In this document: positions 17,902-26,913 of the stretch, in pieces
How positions within the stretch are numbered: position 1 is the stretch's first letter
How the letters are laid out: each line of letters starts with the position of its first letter
Origin: Gemmatimonadales bacterium
Lineage (GTDB): Bacteria; Gemmatimonadota; Gemmatimonadetes; Gemmatimonadales; GWC2-71-9
Direction of reading: 5' to 3'
NCBI GenBank assembly: GCA_013813875.1
Contig: JACCQZ010000095.1
Location: 1 to 37,507 of the forward strand
Length of the DNA stretch: 37,507 bases
The notes under the pieces: generated by a model
Database searches by the model: none
What the model saw: only the letters and a program-made list of their open reading frames with translations
Told to the model about the DNA's origin: nothing
Position numbers and translations under genes: made by a program

Positions 17902-18954
17902 TCAGAGTTGGGAGCTCACTAGGCTCGCCAGCCACTCGCGAGCCTTCTCGGACCAGGGCCGATCCCGCCACATATCCAGCGTGCTGCGGCGAGCTCGGGC
18001 CATGTCCCGCTCGAAGACGACGGCCTGGCCGCGGGCGAACTCCTCGTCCAGGATATTGAGGTTGGCTTCGTCGTTGAGCCGAAACGACCGGTTGTCGAAG
18101 TTGGTGGACCCCACCGATACCCACTGGTCGTCCACGATCATCACCTTGGTGTGGTACATCGTGGGTTGATACTCATAGATCGCCACGCCGGCCTGGAGCA
18201 GTGGACCCCACAGCGCCCGCGACGCTCTCCGCACGATGGAGAAGTCAATGTGCCGGCCGGGCACGATGATCTCCACCCGCACTCCGCGGCGCTGCGCGGC
18301 GGAGAGCATCTCGATCGAGGTCTCGTCGGGAACGAAATAGGCATTGGAGAGCCGGATGCTGCGAGCCGCCGCGGCAATGGAGAGCAGATACATGAGCCGG
18401 ACGCTCTGGCTTCCGTCACCCGATGAGCTCTGGAAGAGCTGAGCCAGATGCGGACCCACCGGATCGAGATCGGGGAATACTGCTTGCCGTCGAGGACGGA
18501 CCCTCGGGTCTCCAGCCAGTTGTCCATAAACCCGGCCTGCATCTGGGCCACGACCGGCCCCTCCACCTGAAAGTGGGAATCGCGCCAGTGCTCCGGATCC
18601 TGGGCATCGCCCTGCCACTCGTCGGCGATTCCTCCCGTCCGATTTCCCCGGACCAGTAGATATAGGTCTCGAAGGTGATCGTCTGTCGGGCCGAGCTGAT
18701 GGCGGCAAGCATCGCGGGGAAGATCTCGACTCCGTTGATGAGCGCGGACACCCTGTTGCCGTCCTGGAGAGCCGGGCCGAGCAGCACGCCCATCGAGCGG
18801 CTGAACTGGGAGTCGCTGACGGAGTAGGAATGCGGAATGGCTCGCTCGACCGCTTCTCGCTCGAGGTCAGGTTGAGCACGATGAGGACTGCGGTGGTCGT
18901 GAGCACCACCACCCCCGCGAGCCACAGCAGCTTCGGCTTCCGACTCTTGGCCAT
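17902..18954 (-). pseudogene. cardiolipin synthase / phospholipase D family gene with several disruptions
   Basis: Intact C-terminal HKD module (MYHTKVMIVDDQWVSVGSTNFDNRSFRLNDEANL); upstream parts spread over three frames (VSALINGVEIFPAMLAAISSARQTITFETYIYWSGEIGR; GGIADEWQGDAQDPEHWRDSHFQVEGPVVAQMQAGFMDNWLETRGSVLDGKQY); first HKD motif missing. Confidence 0.9.
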
Positions 18955-18989
18955 GCGCAGACCTCGGGAGAGCTGGTGCATCACGTGAA

Positions 18990-19017
18990 AGCCTCCCGGG
19001 GTAGCACCCGGGAGGCT
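18990..19017. promoter_or_regulatory. 11-bp perfect hairpin between divergent genes
   Basis: agcctcccggg-gtagca-cccgggaggct. Confidence 0.45.
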
Positions 19018-19129
19018 CGGGACCTGCAAGGCCGCCCATACTGAGTCTGCATGACTTCAATATGGATGCTGGATGTGCCAGGCTATGGCCCAGCTCACCC
19101 TCCGAAGTCAGACCCAGGTACGTTGAGGA

Positions 19130-20290
19130 ATGATTCTGCCACGTGGGCCCGACGCCGGTGGCCGCCTTCTTCTGGTGGGTGGGGGCCACGCTCATCTGTT
19201 CGTGCTGGAGGGGCTTGGCCGCGGACGGTTTCCGGCCGGCGTGCAGGCCACTCTGGTAGCTCCCGAGCGGCTTCACCCCTACTCCGGGATGGTGCCGGGC
19301 CTGATCGGCGGGCGGTACCGGCCCGAGGAGGTGGTCTTCGATCTGGAGACCCTCGCCCGCTGGGCAGGCGCGAGATTCGTGCAGGGATCGGCCGCCGGGA
19401 TAGACCTGACCGCCGAAGCGATCGAGTTGGAGAGCGGGGAACGCCTTCCCTACGACATAGTCTCCTTTGCGGTTGGAGCCGGGCCTTCGGGAACCTCGAT
19501 TCCCGGAGTGGGGGCCGCGGTGCCGGTCAAGCCGATCGAGCGAACGCTGAAAGTGGGGCCGGAGCTCGCCCGGGCGGTGGAACAGGTGCGCGGGCGGCAA
19601 GTGGAAATCGTAGTCGTCGGTGGCGGTGCGGCGGGTGTCGAGATCGCCTTCAACCTTCGGGCCCGCCACCGACTGCTCTCCAGCGCGCCCGCCCGCATAA
19701 CCATCGTGGATGGCCACCCCCACCTGCTTCGCGACCGCTCCGCCGCCACGGCGAAGTTGGCCCGACGGGCGCTGAACGAGAGCGCCATCGGGCTGAGGCT
19801 GGGATCCGAGGTGGCAGAGGTGCGGGACGGTGCCGTCCGCCTGGCCGGCGGGGACGAGCTACCCGCCGATCTCACGATCTGGGCAACCGGCGCATCGGCG
19901 CCGGCACTCTTCTCCCGGGCGGGACTCGCCACCGATGGGGACGGCTTCGTTCTGGTGGACCAGACGCTTCGGTCGGTTTCGCACCCGGCGGTGTTCGCGG
20001 CCGGGGATGCCGCCACCCTGAAGCGCTATCCGGACACGCCGAAGGCGGGGGTCTACGCCGTGCGCCAGGGGGCCCTGCTGTGTGACAACCTTGCCGCGGC
20101 CTTGAGGGGAACACCCGGCAGCTCTCGCGCCTATCGGCCACAGCGTCGGTTTCTCGCGCTGCTCAACACCGGGGATGGAAGCGCGATCCTCTCCTACGGC
20201 CCGGTCGCGCTGTGGGCGAGGTGGGCCATGGTGCTCAAGGATCGAATTGACCGCCGCTTCATGGCGCGGTTTCGGCGCGCCGCCGAGTAG
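19130..20290 (+). CDS. FAD-dependent pyridine nucleotide-disulfide oxidoreductase (NDH-2/SelD-N-terminus-like)
   Basis: GRLLLVGGGHAHLFVLEGLGRG; VEIVVVGGGAAGVEIAFNLRARH; TIWATGASAPALF; HPAVFAAGDAATL. Confidence 0.9.
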   Translation: MILPRGPDAGGRLLLVGGGHAHLFVLEGLGRGRFPAGVQATLVAPERLHPYSGMVPGLIGGRYRPEEVVFDLETLARWAGARFVQGSAAGIDLTAEAIELESGERLPYDIVSFAVGAGPSGTSIPGVGAAVPVKPIERTLKVGPELARAVEQVRGRQVEIVVVGGGAAGVEIAFNLRARHRLLSSAPARITIVDGHPHLLRDRSAATAKLARRALNESAIGLRLGSEVAEVRDGAVRLAGGDELPADLTIWATGASAPALFSRAGLATDGDGFVLVDQTLRSVSHPAVFAAGDAATLKRYPDTPKAGVYAVRQGALLCDNLAAALRGTPGSSRAYRPQRRFLALLNTGDGSAILSYGPVALWARWAMVLKDRIDRRFMARFRRAAE

Positions 20291-20298
20291 GCTTTCCG

Positions 20299-20559
20299 CT
20301 ACCGCTGCGCCAGGCGCACCTGCTGCTGGTAGAGCCCGATCAGCCGATCCATTCGCGCCAGCTGCTCTGCCAGCCGGTCGGTGTCAGGTCCTCCCGTGCT
20401 CCCGGGCCCGCCATCGAGGTCGCGGGTAATCGAATCCTCCAGCGCCCTGAAGGCACCGGTATGGCAAATATGACCGAACCATTGTGTGCTCCTCACGCTC
20501 ATGGTCCCACCTGGTGGGGCAAACAAGGCACGGTGAGGAAGCCGAGTCGGTATTCCCAC
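20299..20559 (-). CDS. hypothetical small protein (start uncertain)
   Basis: C-terminal helical ...TDRLAEQLARMDRLIGLYQQQVRLAQR; follows the kinase operon on the same strand; weak support. Confidence 0.35.
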   Translation of the reverse strand: MGIPTRLPHRALFAPPGGTMSVRSTQWFGHICHTGAFRALEDSITRDLDGGPGSTGGPDTDRLAEQLARMDRLIGLYQQQVRLAQR

Positions 20560-20574
20560 TCACTAGTGGATGGT

Positions 20575-21645
20575 CTATCGTCCGAACAATCTGCCAAGGA
20601 CGCCCGAGCTCACCACCCCCTCGAAGGCGTGGGCCAGTTCGGCCATCGAGCCGTAGCGTTCGGCGGGATCCACGGCCAGAGTTCTGGCGATGACGCCTTC
20701 CAGCCTGCTGGGAAGCTCCGAGCGCACCTCCCGCAACTGCATCGGGGCGCCGCGCAGCCGGGCGATCATCGTCTCCTGAGCTGATTTTCCGGCGAAGGGG
20801 AGCTGCCCGGTGAAGAGCTCGAAGGCGAGCACGCCGAGCGCGTAGATGTCGCTGCGGCCATCGAGCTGCTTGCCGCGGATCTGCTCCGGGCTCATGAACT
20901 CCGGGGTGCCGAGCACGATTCCGGTGGCGGTGAGCTTGGCCACTTCGGGCCCCGCCCGGCGCTCCTTGGCCAGACCGAAATCCATGACCACGGCGCGGCA
21001 GCCCGAAGCATCGGGTGCCGCGTTCTCACCCGGCACCAGCATGACATTCTCGGGCTTCAGGTCGCGGTGGATGATCTGGAGCTCGTGCGCATGCTGCAGC
21101 CCCTGACACATCTGCACCAGCAGCGCGATCCCCTCGGCGAGGGGAAAGGGTCCCCGGCGGGTCTCATGCTCGCTGAGCGGCTCGCCCTCGAGGTAGGGCA
21201 TGACGAGGTAGATGAGGCGTTCGGGTGTCTCGCCCAACCGGAGGATGGGGCAGACGTTGGGGTGGTCCAGCCGCATGGCGATGGTGGCCTCGCGCCGGAG
21301 CCGCTCGACCGATGCGGGGTCTCGGGAGAGCCGCGGGATCAGGATCTTCACCGCGACCGGCTGGTCGGTTTCCCGGTCGTGGGCGCGGTAGACGTAGGAC
21401 ATCCCGCCTTCCCCCAACCGCTGGCCGATCTGATAGCGCTGGTCGAGCGTCTGGCCGGTGAGGGTAGCGGCGAACGCAGCGGGACTGGCCGGCAGATTCA
21501 GGACGGCGGCGTGGGCTTCGGCTGCCGCCCGGGTGGCTCCCACCCGCTGGCCACCTTCATCAACCAGCGGCGACCCGTCCTTGACACAATAGCGGGCGGG
21601 AGGCGGGTAAGTCGCCTGGCAGCGCGGGCACCGCCGATCGCTCAA
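20575..21645 (-). CDS. Ser/Thr protein kinase (PknB-like) with N-terminal Cys-rich motif, no C-terminal TM seen
   Basis: CPRCQATYPPPARYCVKDG; YQIGQRLGEGGMSYVYRAHDRETDQPVAVKIL; IIHRDLKPENVMLVPG; MDFGLAKE; GTPEFMSPEQIRGKQLDGRSDIYALGVLAFELFTG. Confidence 0.95.
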   Translation of the reverse strand: MSDRRCPRCQATYPPPARYCVKDGSPLVDEGGQRVGATRAAAEAHAAVLNLPASPAAFAATLTGQTLDQRYQIGQRLGEGGMSYVYRAHDRETDQPVAVKILIPRLSRDPASVERLRREATIAMRLDHPNVCPILRLGETPERLIYLVMPYLEGEPLSEHETRRGPFPLAEGIALLVQMCQGLQHAHELQIIHRDLKPENVMLVPGENAAPDASGCRAVVMDFGLAKERRAGPEVAKLTATGIVLGTPEFMSPEQIRGKQLDGRSDIYALGVLAFELFTGQLPFAGKSAQETMIARLRGAPMQLREVRSELPSRLEGVIARTLAVDPAERYGSMAELAHAFEGVVSSGVLGRLFGR

Positions 21646-23072
21646 TCGCGGAACCGATTCCGGCCGTCGGTCTTGGCCCGATAGAGGTGGTTGTCCGCCA
21701 GCCGGAGGAGCGACTCCCCGTCGGTGACCTGCTCGTCCGGATAGGAGGCGATCCCGATGCTGATGGTCACCCGGACCGGGTGGCCCGCCTCCCCGAAGTC
21801 GTGGGTGGCCACCCGGCGCAGGATGCGCTCGGCGAAGTTGCGCGACTCGGCGCTGGTCGTCTCCGGCAGGAGTACGACGAACTCTTCCCCGCCGTAGCGC
21901 GCCACTATATCCACCGAGCGCTGCTCCCGCTTGAGCAGGGAGGAGAGCTGCTTGAGCACCTTGTCGCCCACCAGATGTCCGTAGGTGTCGTTGATCTGCT
22001 TGAAGTTGTCAATGTCTATCATCATCCCGGTCAGCATGGTGGCGTACCGGGCGGCGCGATCCATCTCCTGCTCCAGCTTGTCCATCAGCGCGCGCCGGTT
22101 GAAGCAGCTGGTCAGCGGATCGGTCTCGGCCAGATGGCGCATCTGCTCCTGGCCGATCACCGCGTTTTCCAGGTCGTAGGCCTTTTCCAGAGCCGCCACC
22201 GCGGCGGTGATCACCTGCTCGGCAAAACGGACGTCCTGTTCGTTGAGCGGCGCGTCGTCGGTGGTAGTGCGAAGAAAGAAGACGCCCGCGGGTTGCTGCC
22301 GCAGCGCAAACCTGATCGCGATAGCCGACCGGGTGGGCACCGGCCGTCCCGCCGCCTCCCACTCGGCTCGCACCTCCTGGTACAGCGGGTCGGTGAGCAC
22401 GTCCCGCACCAGTACCACCTCGCCGGACTCCAGGGCTCGGCAGATCTCGGGGTAGCGCCGTAAATCCACCGACAGGTTGTGGAGCATGGGGTTCTCGAAC
22501 GCCGCCATCACGGTTCCGCTCCCCTGTTCGGGGCCCGCGGTGATGATGGAGCAGCGAGAGAGGTTGAGCCCGTGGGCCACCCGCCGTACCAGGATCTGGT
22601 AGATCTCCTCCGGCTTGAGCGAGGCGGTGACTTCCTGCATGATGTCCATCATCTCGGACCGGGAGCGCGCCTCCGCTCGCGCCTGGTTGAGCTCCCGCCC
22701 CACTCGCAGGTGGGCTTTGACCCGCGCGAGAAGCTCGCGCACCCGGAACGGCTTGGGGATGAAGTCGGCGGCGCCGAGGCCGAGCGAGCGCACCGTGGCC
22801 TCCTCGGGGGGCATGGAGGAGATCATGAGGACCGGCAGGTCCTTGAAGCGGGGATCGGACTTGACCCGCTGGAGCAGCTGAAGCCCGTCCACTTTGGGCA
22901 TCATGATGTCGAGCAGAAGAAGATCGAACTGATCGGTCGTGAGATGTTCGAAGAGATGCTCGCCGCCGGGGACGGTGAGCACCTCATACCCGTTCTCCTT
23001 CAGGATCCAGGAGAGGGTGCGGGAGAGGGCCTGATCGTCGTCGGCGACGAGGATCTTCGGTGCGAGCGTCAT
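21642..23072 (-). CDS. REC-GAF-GGDEF diguanylate cyclase
   Basis: KILVADDDQALSRTLSWIL...LLLLDIMMPKVDGLQLL; GAF-like middle; IDNFKQINDTYGHLVGDKVLKQ; RSVDIVARYGGEEFVVLLPETT. Confidence 0.95.
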   Translation of the reverse strand: MTLAPKILVADDDQALSRTLSWILKENGYEVLTVPGGEHLFEHLTTDQFDLLLLDIMMPKVDGLQLLQRVKSDPRFKDLPVLMISSMPPEEATVRSLGLGAADFIPKPFRVRELLARVKAHLRVGRELNQARAEARSRSEMMDIMQEVTASLKPEEIYQILVRRVAHGLNLSRCSIITAGPEQGSGTVMAAFENPMLHNLSVDLRRYPEICRALESGEVVLVRDVLTDPLYQEVRAEWEAAGRPVPTRSAIAIRFALRQQPAGVFFLRTTTDDAPLNEQDVRFAEQVITAAVAALEKAYDLENAVIGQEQMRHLAETDPLTSCFNRRALMDKLEQEMDRAARYATMLTGMMIDIDNFKQINDTYGHLVGDKVLKQLSSLLKREQRSVDIVARYGGEEFVVLLPETTSAESRNFAERILRRVATHDFGEAGHPVRVTISIGIASYPDEQVTDGESLLRLADNHLYRAKTDGRNRFRD

Positions 23073-24049
23073 GCACGTACCAGACGTTGAAAGAGTTCGG
23101 GATCCACGTTGCCGCCGCTCAGTACCGCCACCGTGGGACCGGTGGGGCGCACATGTCCCGCGAGTAGCGCCGCCGTGGCCACCGCACCCGAGGGTTCCAC
23201 CGAGAGCCCGGCCTCGCGATGAAGCAATCGTACCGCGGCGGCGATATCGTCCTCCGAGACCCGCACCGCCTCCCGTACCACGGTCCGCAGAATGGGGAAG
23301 GTGATCTCTCCCACCGACCGCGCCAGCAGCCCATCGGCCATGCTGGCGGTGCGCTCCAGGGTCCGAGGCTCTCCCGCCGCGAGTGCCGCGGAAAGCTTGG
23401 CGGCCCCCTCCGGCTCCACCCCGATGACGCGCACCCTGGGCTTGAGCGCCGCGACCGCCACGCAGATGCCGGCGATGAGCCCGCCGCCGCTCACCGGAAC
23501 CAGGATCGTCTCGACGTCGGGCCGCTGCTCGAGGATCTCGAGACCACAGGTTCCTTGCCCCGCGATGATGTCGGGATGATCATAGGGGGGGATCATGGCC
23601 AGCCCCTGCTCCAGGGACAGCTGCTCCGCCTTCCGCTGCTGCTCGGCTGAGCGGGTGGCGCCGGCCAGCACCACCTCGCCGCCATAGCGCCGCACCCCTT
23701 CCACCTTGATGGCCGGCGTCGAAGCGGGCATGACGATCACGGCCCGGAGACCGAAGCTCCGTGCGGCGTACGCCACCGCCTGCCCGTGATTGCCGCTGGA
23801 GTGGGCCACCACGCCGGACACCTCTCCCGCGAGCGCTACCCTGGCGATGGCGGTGTGGGCACCGCGGATCTTGAAGGCACCGGTCGGCTGCAGGTGCTCA
23901 CACTTGAGGGCAACCGGGACGCCCACTCGGGACGAGACCGAGGGGACCTCGAGTGTCGGTGTGCTAACCGCGACCCCCTCGAGCCCGCGGGCGGCTGCCC
24001 GCACGGCGTCAAGGGAGACCGCACCGGTCCGTTCAGTGGCCAGAGCCAT
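23069..24049 (-). CDS. threonine/serine dehydratase, PLP-dependent fold II
   Basis: VPVALKCEHLQPTGAFKIRGAHTAIARV; VAHSSGNHGQAVAYAAR; ILVPVSGGGLIAGICVAV; VAVLSGGNVDPELFQRLV. Confidence 0.93.
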   Translation of the reverse strand: MALATERTGAVSLDAVRAAARGLEGVAVSTPTLEVPSVSSRVGVPVALKCEHLQPTGAFKIRGAHTAIARVALAGEVSGVVAHSSGNHGQAVAYAARSFGLRAVIVMPASTPAIKVEGVRRYGGEVVLAGATRSAEQQRKAEQLSLEQGLAMIPPYDHPDIIAGQGTCGLEILEQRPDVETILVPVSGGGLIAGICVAVAALKPRVRVIGVEPEGAAKLSAALAAGEPRTLERTASMADGLLARSVGEITFPILRTVVREAVRVSEDDIAAAVRLLHREAGLSVEPSGAVATAALLAGHVRPTGPTVAVLSGGNVDPELFQRLVRA

Positions 24050-24068
24050 ATATAGATCTAGCTAAATG

Positions 24069-24102
24069 CGCACAGGGGCTTGATTAATCAAGCCCCTGTG
24101 CG
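24069..24102 (-). terminator. 34-nt perfect palindrome downstream of gyrA
   Basis: cgcacaggggcttgattaatcaagcccctgtgcg; identical to its reverse complement; no clear T tract. Confidence 0.6.
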
Positions 24103-24127
24103 GTTCGAGTCGAAGCCCCCATTGCCC

Positions 24128-26623
24128 CTATTCTTCCGCGGCCGCCGGCGCCACTTCGTCGCCACCCGGCACATCCCCCGGTCCGGCCTCGTCCTCCTTG
24201 ACCACCCGGGCGACGCCCACCACCGTGTCGCCGGCATCGAGGTTCATCACCTTGACCCCCTGGGTATTGCGTCCGATGACCCTGATGCCGTCCACCGGCA
24301 ACCGGATGATGACTCCCTGCCGGGTGATCATCATCAGCTCGTCATCGGGTATCACCTCTTTGAGAGCCACGATGGGTCCGGTTTTGTCCGTCTTCTTGAG
24401 GGTGATGATCCCCTTGCCGCCCCGCTTCTGCACCCGGTAGTCCACCAGCTCGGAGCGCTTGCCGAAACCCTTGGCGCTCACCACCAGGAGGGTGGCGTCC
24501 CGCCGGACGACGACCATGCCGATGACCTCGTCCCCCTTTTCCAGCTCGACTCCCTTGACCCCGGTGGTGGCCCGGCCCATCTCGCGCACGTCGCCCTGAT
24601 GAAAACGGATGCTCATCCCGTCTTTCGTAGCCAGCACGATGTCGCTGTTGGGGTCGCACACCTGGACGTCAATGAGCTCGTCGTCGTCCTCGACGTTGAT
24701 GGCGCAGATTCCGTTGCTGCGCACGTTGCCGTAGGCCGACAGCAGCGTCTTCTTGACCGTCCCCAGGCGGGTGGCGAAGACCAGACACCGGTCGCCGGCG
24801 AACTCGCGCACCGGCACCAGCGCCGCCACCTGCTCGTTGGGCTTGATGGCAATGCAGCTCACCACCGGCTTTCCCCGCGCCGCGCGCCCGGCCTGCGGGA
24901 TCTCGTGTACCTTGAGCCAGTAGAGCTGGCCGGTATTGGTGAAGAAGAGCAGGTAGTCGTGCGTGCTCGCGATGAACAGATGCTCGACCCAGTCGTCGGC
25001 TTTGAGATCGGCGCCGTTGAGCCCCCGGCCGCCGCGGCGCTGCCGCTTGTAGGAGGAGACCGGGATCCGCTTGATGTAGCCGGTGTGGGAGATGGTGATG
25101 ACCATGTCCTCTTCGGCGATCAGATCCTCCACCGTGAACTCGCCCTGGTCGGCCACGATCTCGGTGCGGCGCTCGTCGCCGAAGCGCTCGACCACCTCTT
25201 CCATTTCCCCTTTGAGGATGAGCATCCGCTTGGGCTTGGAGGCGAGGATCCCCTTGAGCTCTTTGATGGTGGCCCGGACTTCCTTGAGCTCGGCATCGAG
25301 CTTCTCGATCTCGAGCCCGGTCAGTTTGGCCAGCCGCATGTTGAGGATGGCGTCGGTCTGCTTCTCGCTCAGGCCGAAGCGCTTGCGCAGGCGAGCGTCG
25401 GCCTGCGGCGTATCCTCCGAGCCCCGGATGATCTTGATCACCTCGTCAATGTTGTCAACGGCGATCTTGAGACCCTCGAGGATGTGCTCCCGCGCCAGCG
25501 CGGCGTCGAGGTCGAACTGGGTCCGGCGGACGATGATCTCGTGGCGGTGCTCGATATAGCGCTCGAGCAGCGTCTTGAGGTCCATGACCTTGGGCGCGCC
25601 CTTGTCGAGCGCCAGCATGATCACACCGAAGGTGGACTGCATCGAGGTGTGCTTGTAGAGCTGGTTGAGCACCACGTTGGGAATGGCGTCGCGCTTCAGC
25701 TCGATGACGATCCGCATGCCGTCCTTGTCGGACTCGTCGTTGACCCCGCTGATGCCCTCGATCTTCTTCTCGGCGCCCAGCTCCGCGATGGCCCGGACCA
25801 GATTTTCCTTGTTGACCTGGTAGGGGATCTCGGTCACCACGATCTGCGAGCGGCCGGTGGATTCCTTCTCCTCGATCTGGGCCCGCGCGCGCATGATCAC
25901 CCGGCCGCGGCCGGTCTCGTAGGCCTCCTTGATTCCCTGCCGGCCGTAGATATAGGCGCCGGTGGGAAAATCAGGACCTTTGATGACCTTTCGCAGATCG
26001 GTGATGGTGGCTTCGGGGTTGTCAATCAGAAGCTCTATTGCCCGGGCCACCTCCCGCAGATTGTGCGGGGGGATGTTGGTTGCCATGCCCACGGCGATAC
26101 CGCTGGAGCCGTTGACCAGCAGGTTGGGAATCTTGGCCGGCAGGACGGTGGGCTCCTGCAGCCGATCGTCATAGTTGGCTTGGAAATCAACGGTGTTCTT
26201 GTCAATGTCCTCCAGCATCGTGACGGCGACTCGGGTGAGCCGAGCCTCGGTGTAGCGGTAGGCCGCGGCGGGGTCGCCATCCACCGAGCCGAAGTTGCCC
26301 TGACCGTCAATCAGTGGATACCGGAGCGAGAAGTCCTGCACCATACGCACCAGCGCATCGTAGACCGAGCTGTCTCCGTGCGGGTGGTACTTCCCCAGCA
26401 CATCGCCAACCACCGTCGCCGACTTCTTGTAACCCCGGCCGGGCACCAGCCCCAACTCGTTCATGGCGTACAGGATTCGGCGATGCACCGGTTTGAGGCC
26501 GTCGCGGACATCCGGCAGCGCCCGAGAGACGATGACGCTCATCGAGTAGTTGATGAACGACTGCCGCATCTCCTCGTCAATGAGCCGGGGCAGAATACGT
26601 TCGCGCGAGTTGGGTGCGGTCAT
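24128..26623 (-). CDS. gyrA: DNA gyrase subunit A
   Basis: [77 protein letters not shown]; GyrA-box-like QRRGGRG. Confidence 0.97.
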   Translation of the reverse strand: MTAPNSRERILPRLIDEEMRQSFINYSMSVIVSRALPDVRDGLKPVHRRILYAMNELGLVPGRGYKKSATVVGDVLGKYHPHGDSSVYDALVRMVQDFSLRYPLIDGQGNFGSVDGDPAAAYRYTEARLTRVAVTMLEDIDKNTVDFQANYDDRLQEPTVLPAKIPNLLVNGSSGIAVGMATNIPPHNLREVARAIELLIDNPEATITDLRKVIKGPDFPTGAYIYGRQGIKEAYETGRGRVIMRARAQIEEKESTGRSQIVVTEIPYQVNKENLVRAIAELGAEKKIEGISGVNDESDKDGMRIVIELKRDAIPNVVLNQLYKHTSMQSTFGVIMLALDKGAPKVMDLKTLLERYIEHRHEIIVRRTQFDLDAALAREHILEGLKIAVDNIDEVIKIIRGSEDTPQADARLRKRFGLSEKQTDAILNMRLAKLTGLEIEKLDAELKEVRATIKELKGILASKPKRMLILKGEMEEVVERFGDERRTEIVADQGEFTVEDLIAEEDMVITISHTGYIKRIPVSSYKRQRRGGRGLNGADLKADDWVEHLFIASTHDYLLFFTNTGQLYWLKVHEIPQAGRAARGKPVVSCIAIKPNEQVAALVPVREFAGDRCLVFATRLGTVKKTLLSAYGNVRSNGICAINVEDDDELIDVQVCDPNSDIVLATKDGMSIRFHQGDVREMGRATTGVKGVELEKGDEVIGMVVVRRDATLLVVSAKGFGKRSELVDYRVQKRGGKGIITLKKTDKTGPIVALKEVIPDDELMMITRQGVIIRLPVDGIRVIGRNTQGVKVMNLDAGDTVVGVARVVKEDEAGPGDVPGGDEVAPAAAEE

Positions 26624-26792
26624 GGCCTTCGGTGTCAGGGAATTGGGCTGGTCTCGGCTCGTTGCGTGACCGGGGAATATACCCGGGATCAGGGGCCCGA
26701 CGCAACCGTGCGGAGGGGGTGGAAGTGAGGCGATAGTAAGGGGTTAGGGATGGGAAAAGAGTTGTGAAAGCGAGGAACTGAGCGGGGCGACA

Positions 26793-26875
26793 TGTCATCC
26801 CGAGCGGAGCGAGGGATCTTGCTCGCGGGTACCGGAGATGAGCGGAAAAGATCCCTCGCTCCGCTCGGGATGACA
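26793..26875. repeat. palindromic intergenic repeat (TGTCATCCCGAGCGGAGCGAGGGATCTT type), perfect 28-nt arms
   Basis: Arms 26793-26820 and 26848-26875 are exact reverse complements; 27-nt loop. Confidence 0.92.
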
Positions 26876-26913
26876 GTGTTGGCGGCGCTCCGAGCCCTCT
26901 CCCCCCGCCCCCC

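Noticed and set aside
18416-19723. 435-aa - strand ORF overlapping the cardiolipin synthase and the FAD oxidoreductase
   Set aside because: Only a short part is meaningful (a segment of the damaged cardiolipin synthase); the rest is antisense to the oxidoreductase
24101-24120. tRNA T-loop-like GGTTCGAGTC
   Set aside because: No acceptor, D or anticodon stem can be built around it
24128-26623. parC instead of gyrA
   Set aside because: GyrA-box-like QRRGGRG and a full C-terminal beta-pinwheel-type region favour gyrase A
24080-26728. 882-aa + strand ORF opposite gyrA
   Set aside because: Antisense shadow frame of the clear gyrA gene; high-GC composition creates long opposite-strand ORFs
26735-26790. 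possible third heptamer element (gtggaagtgaggcgatagtaaggggttaggg)
   Set aside because: Only one arm-like run, units not at a clean period of 7 and no inverted partner found
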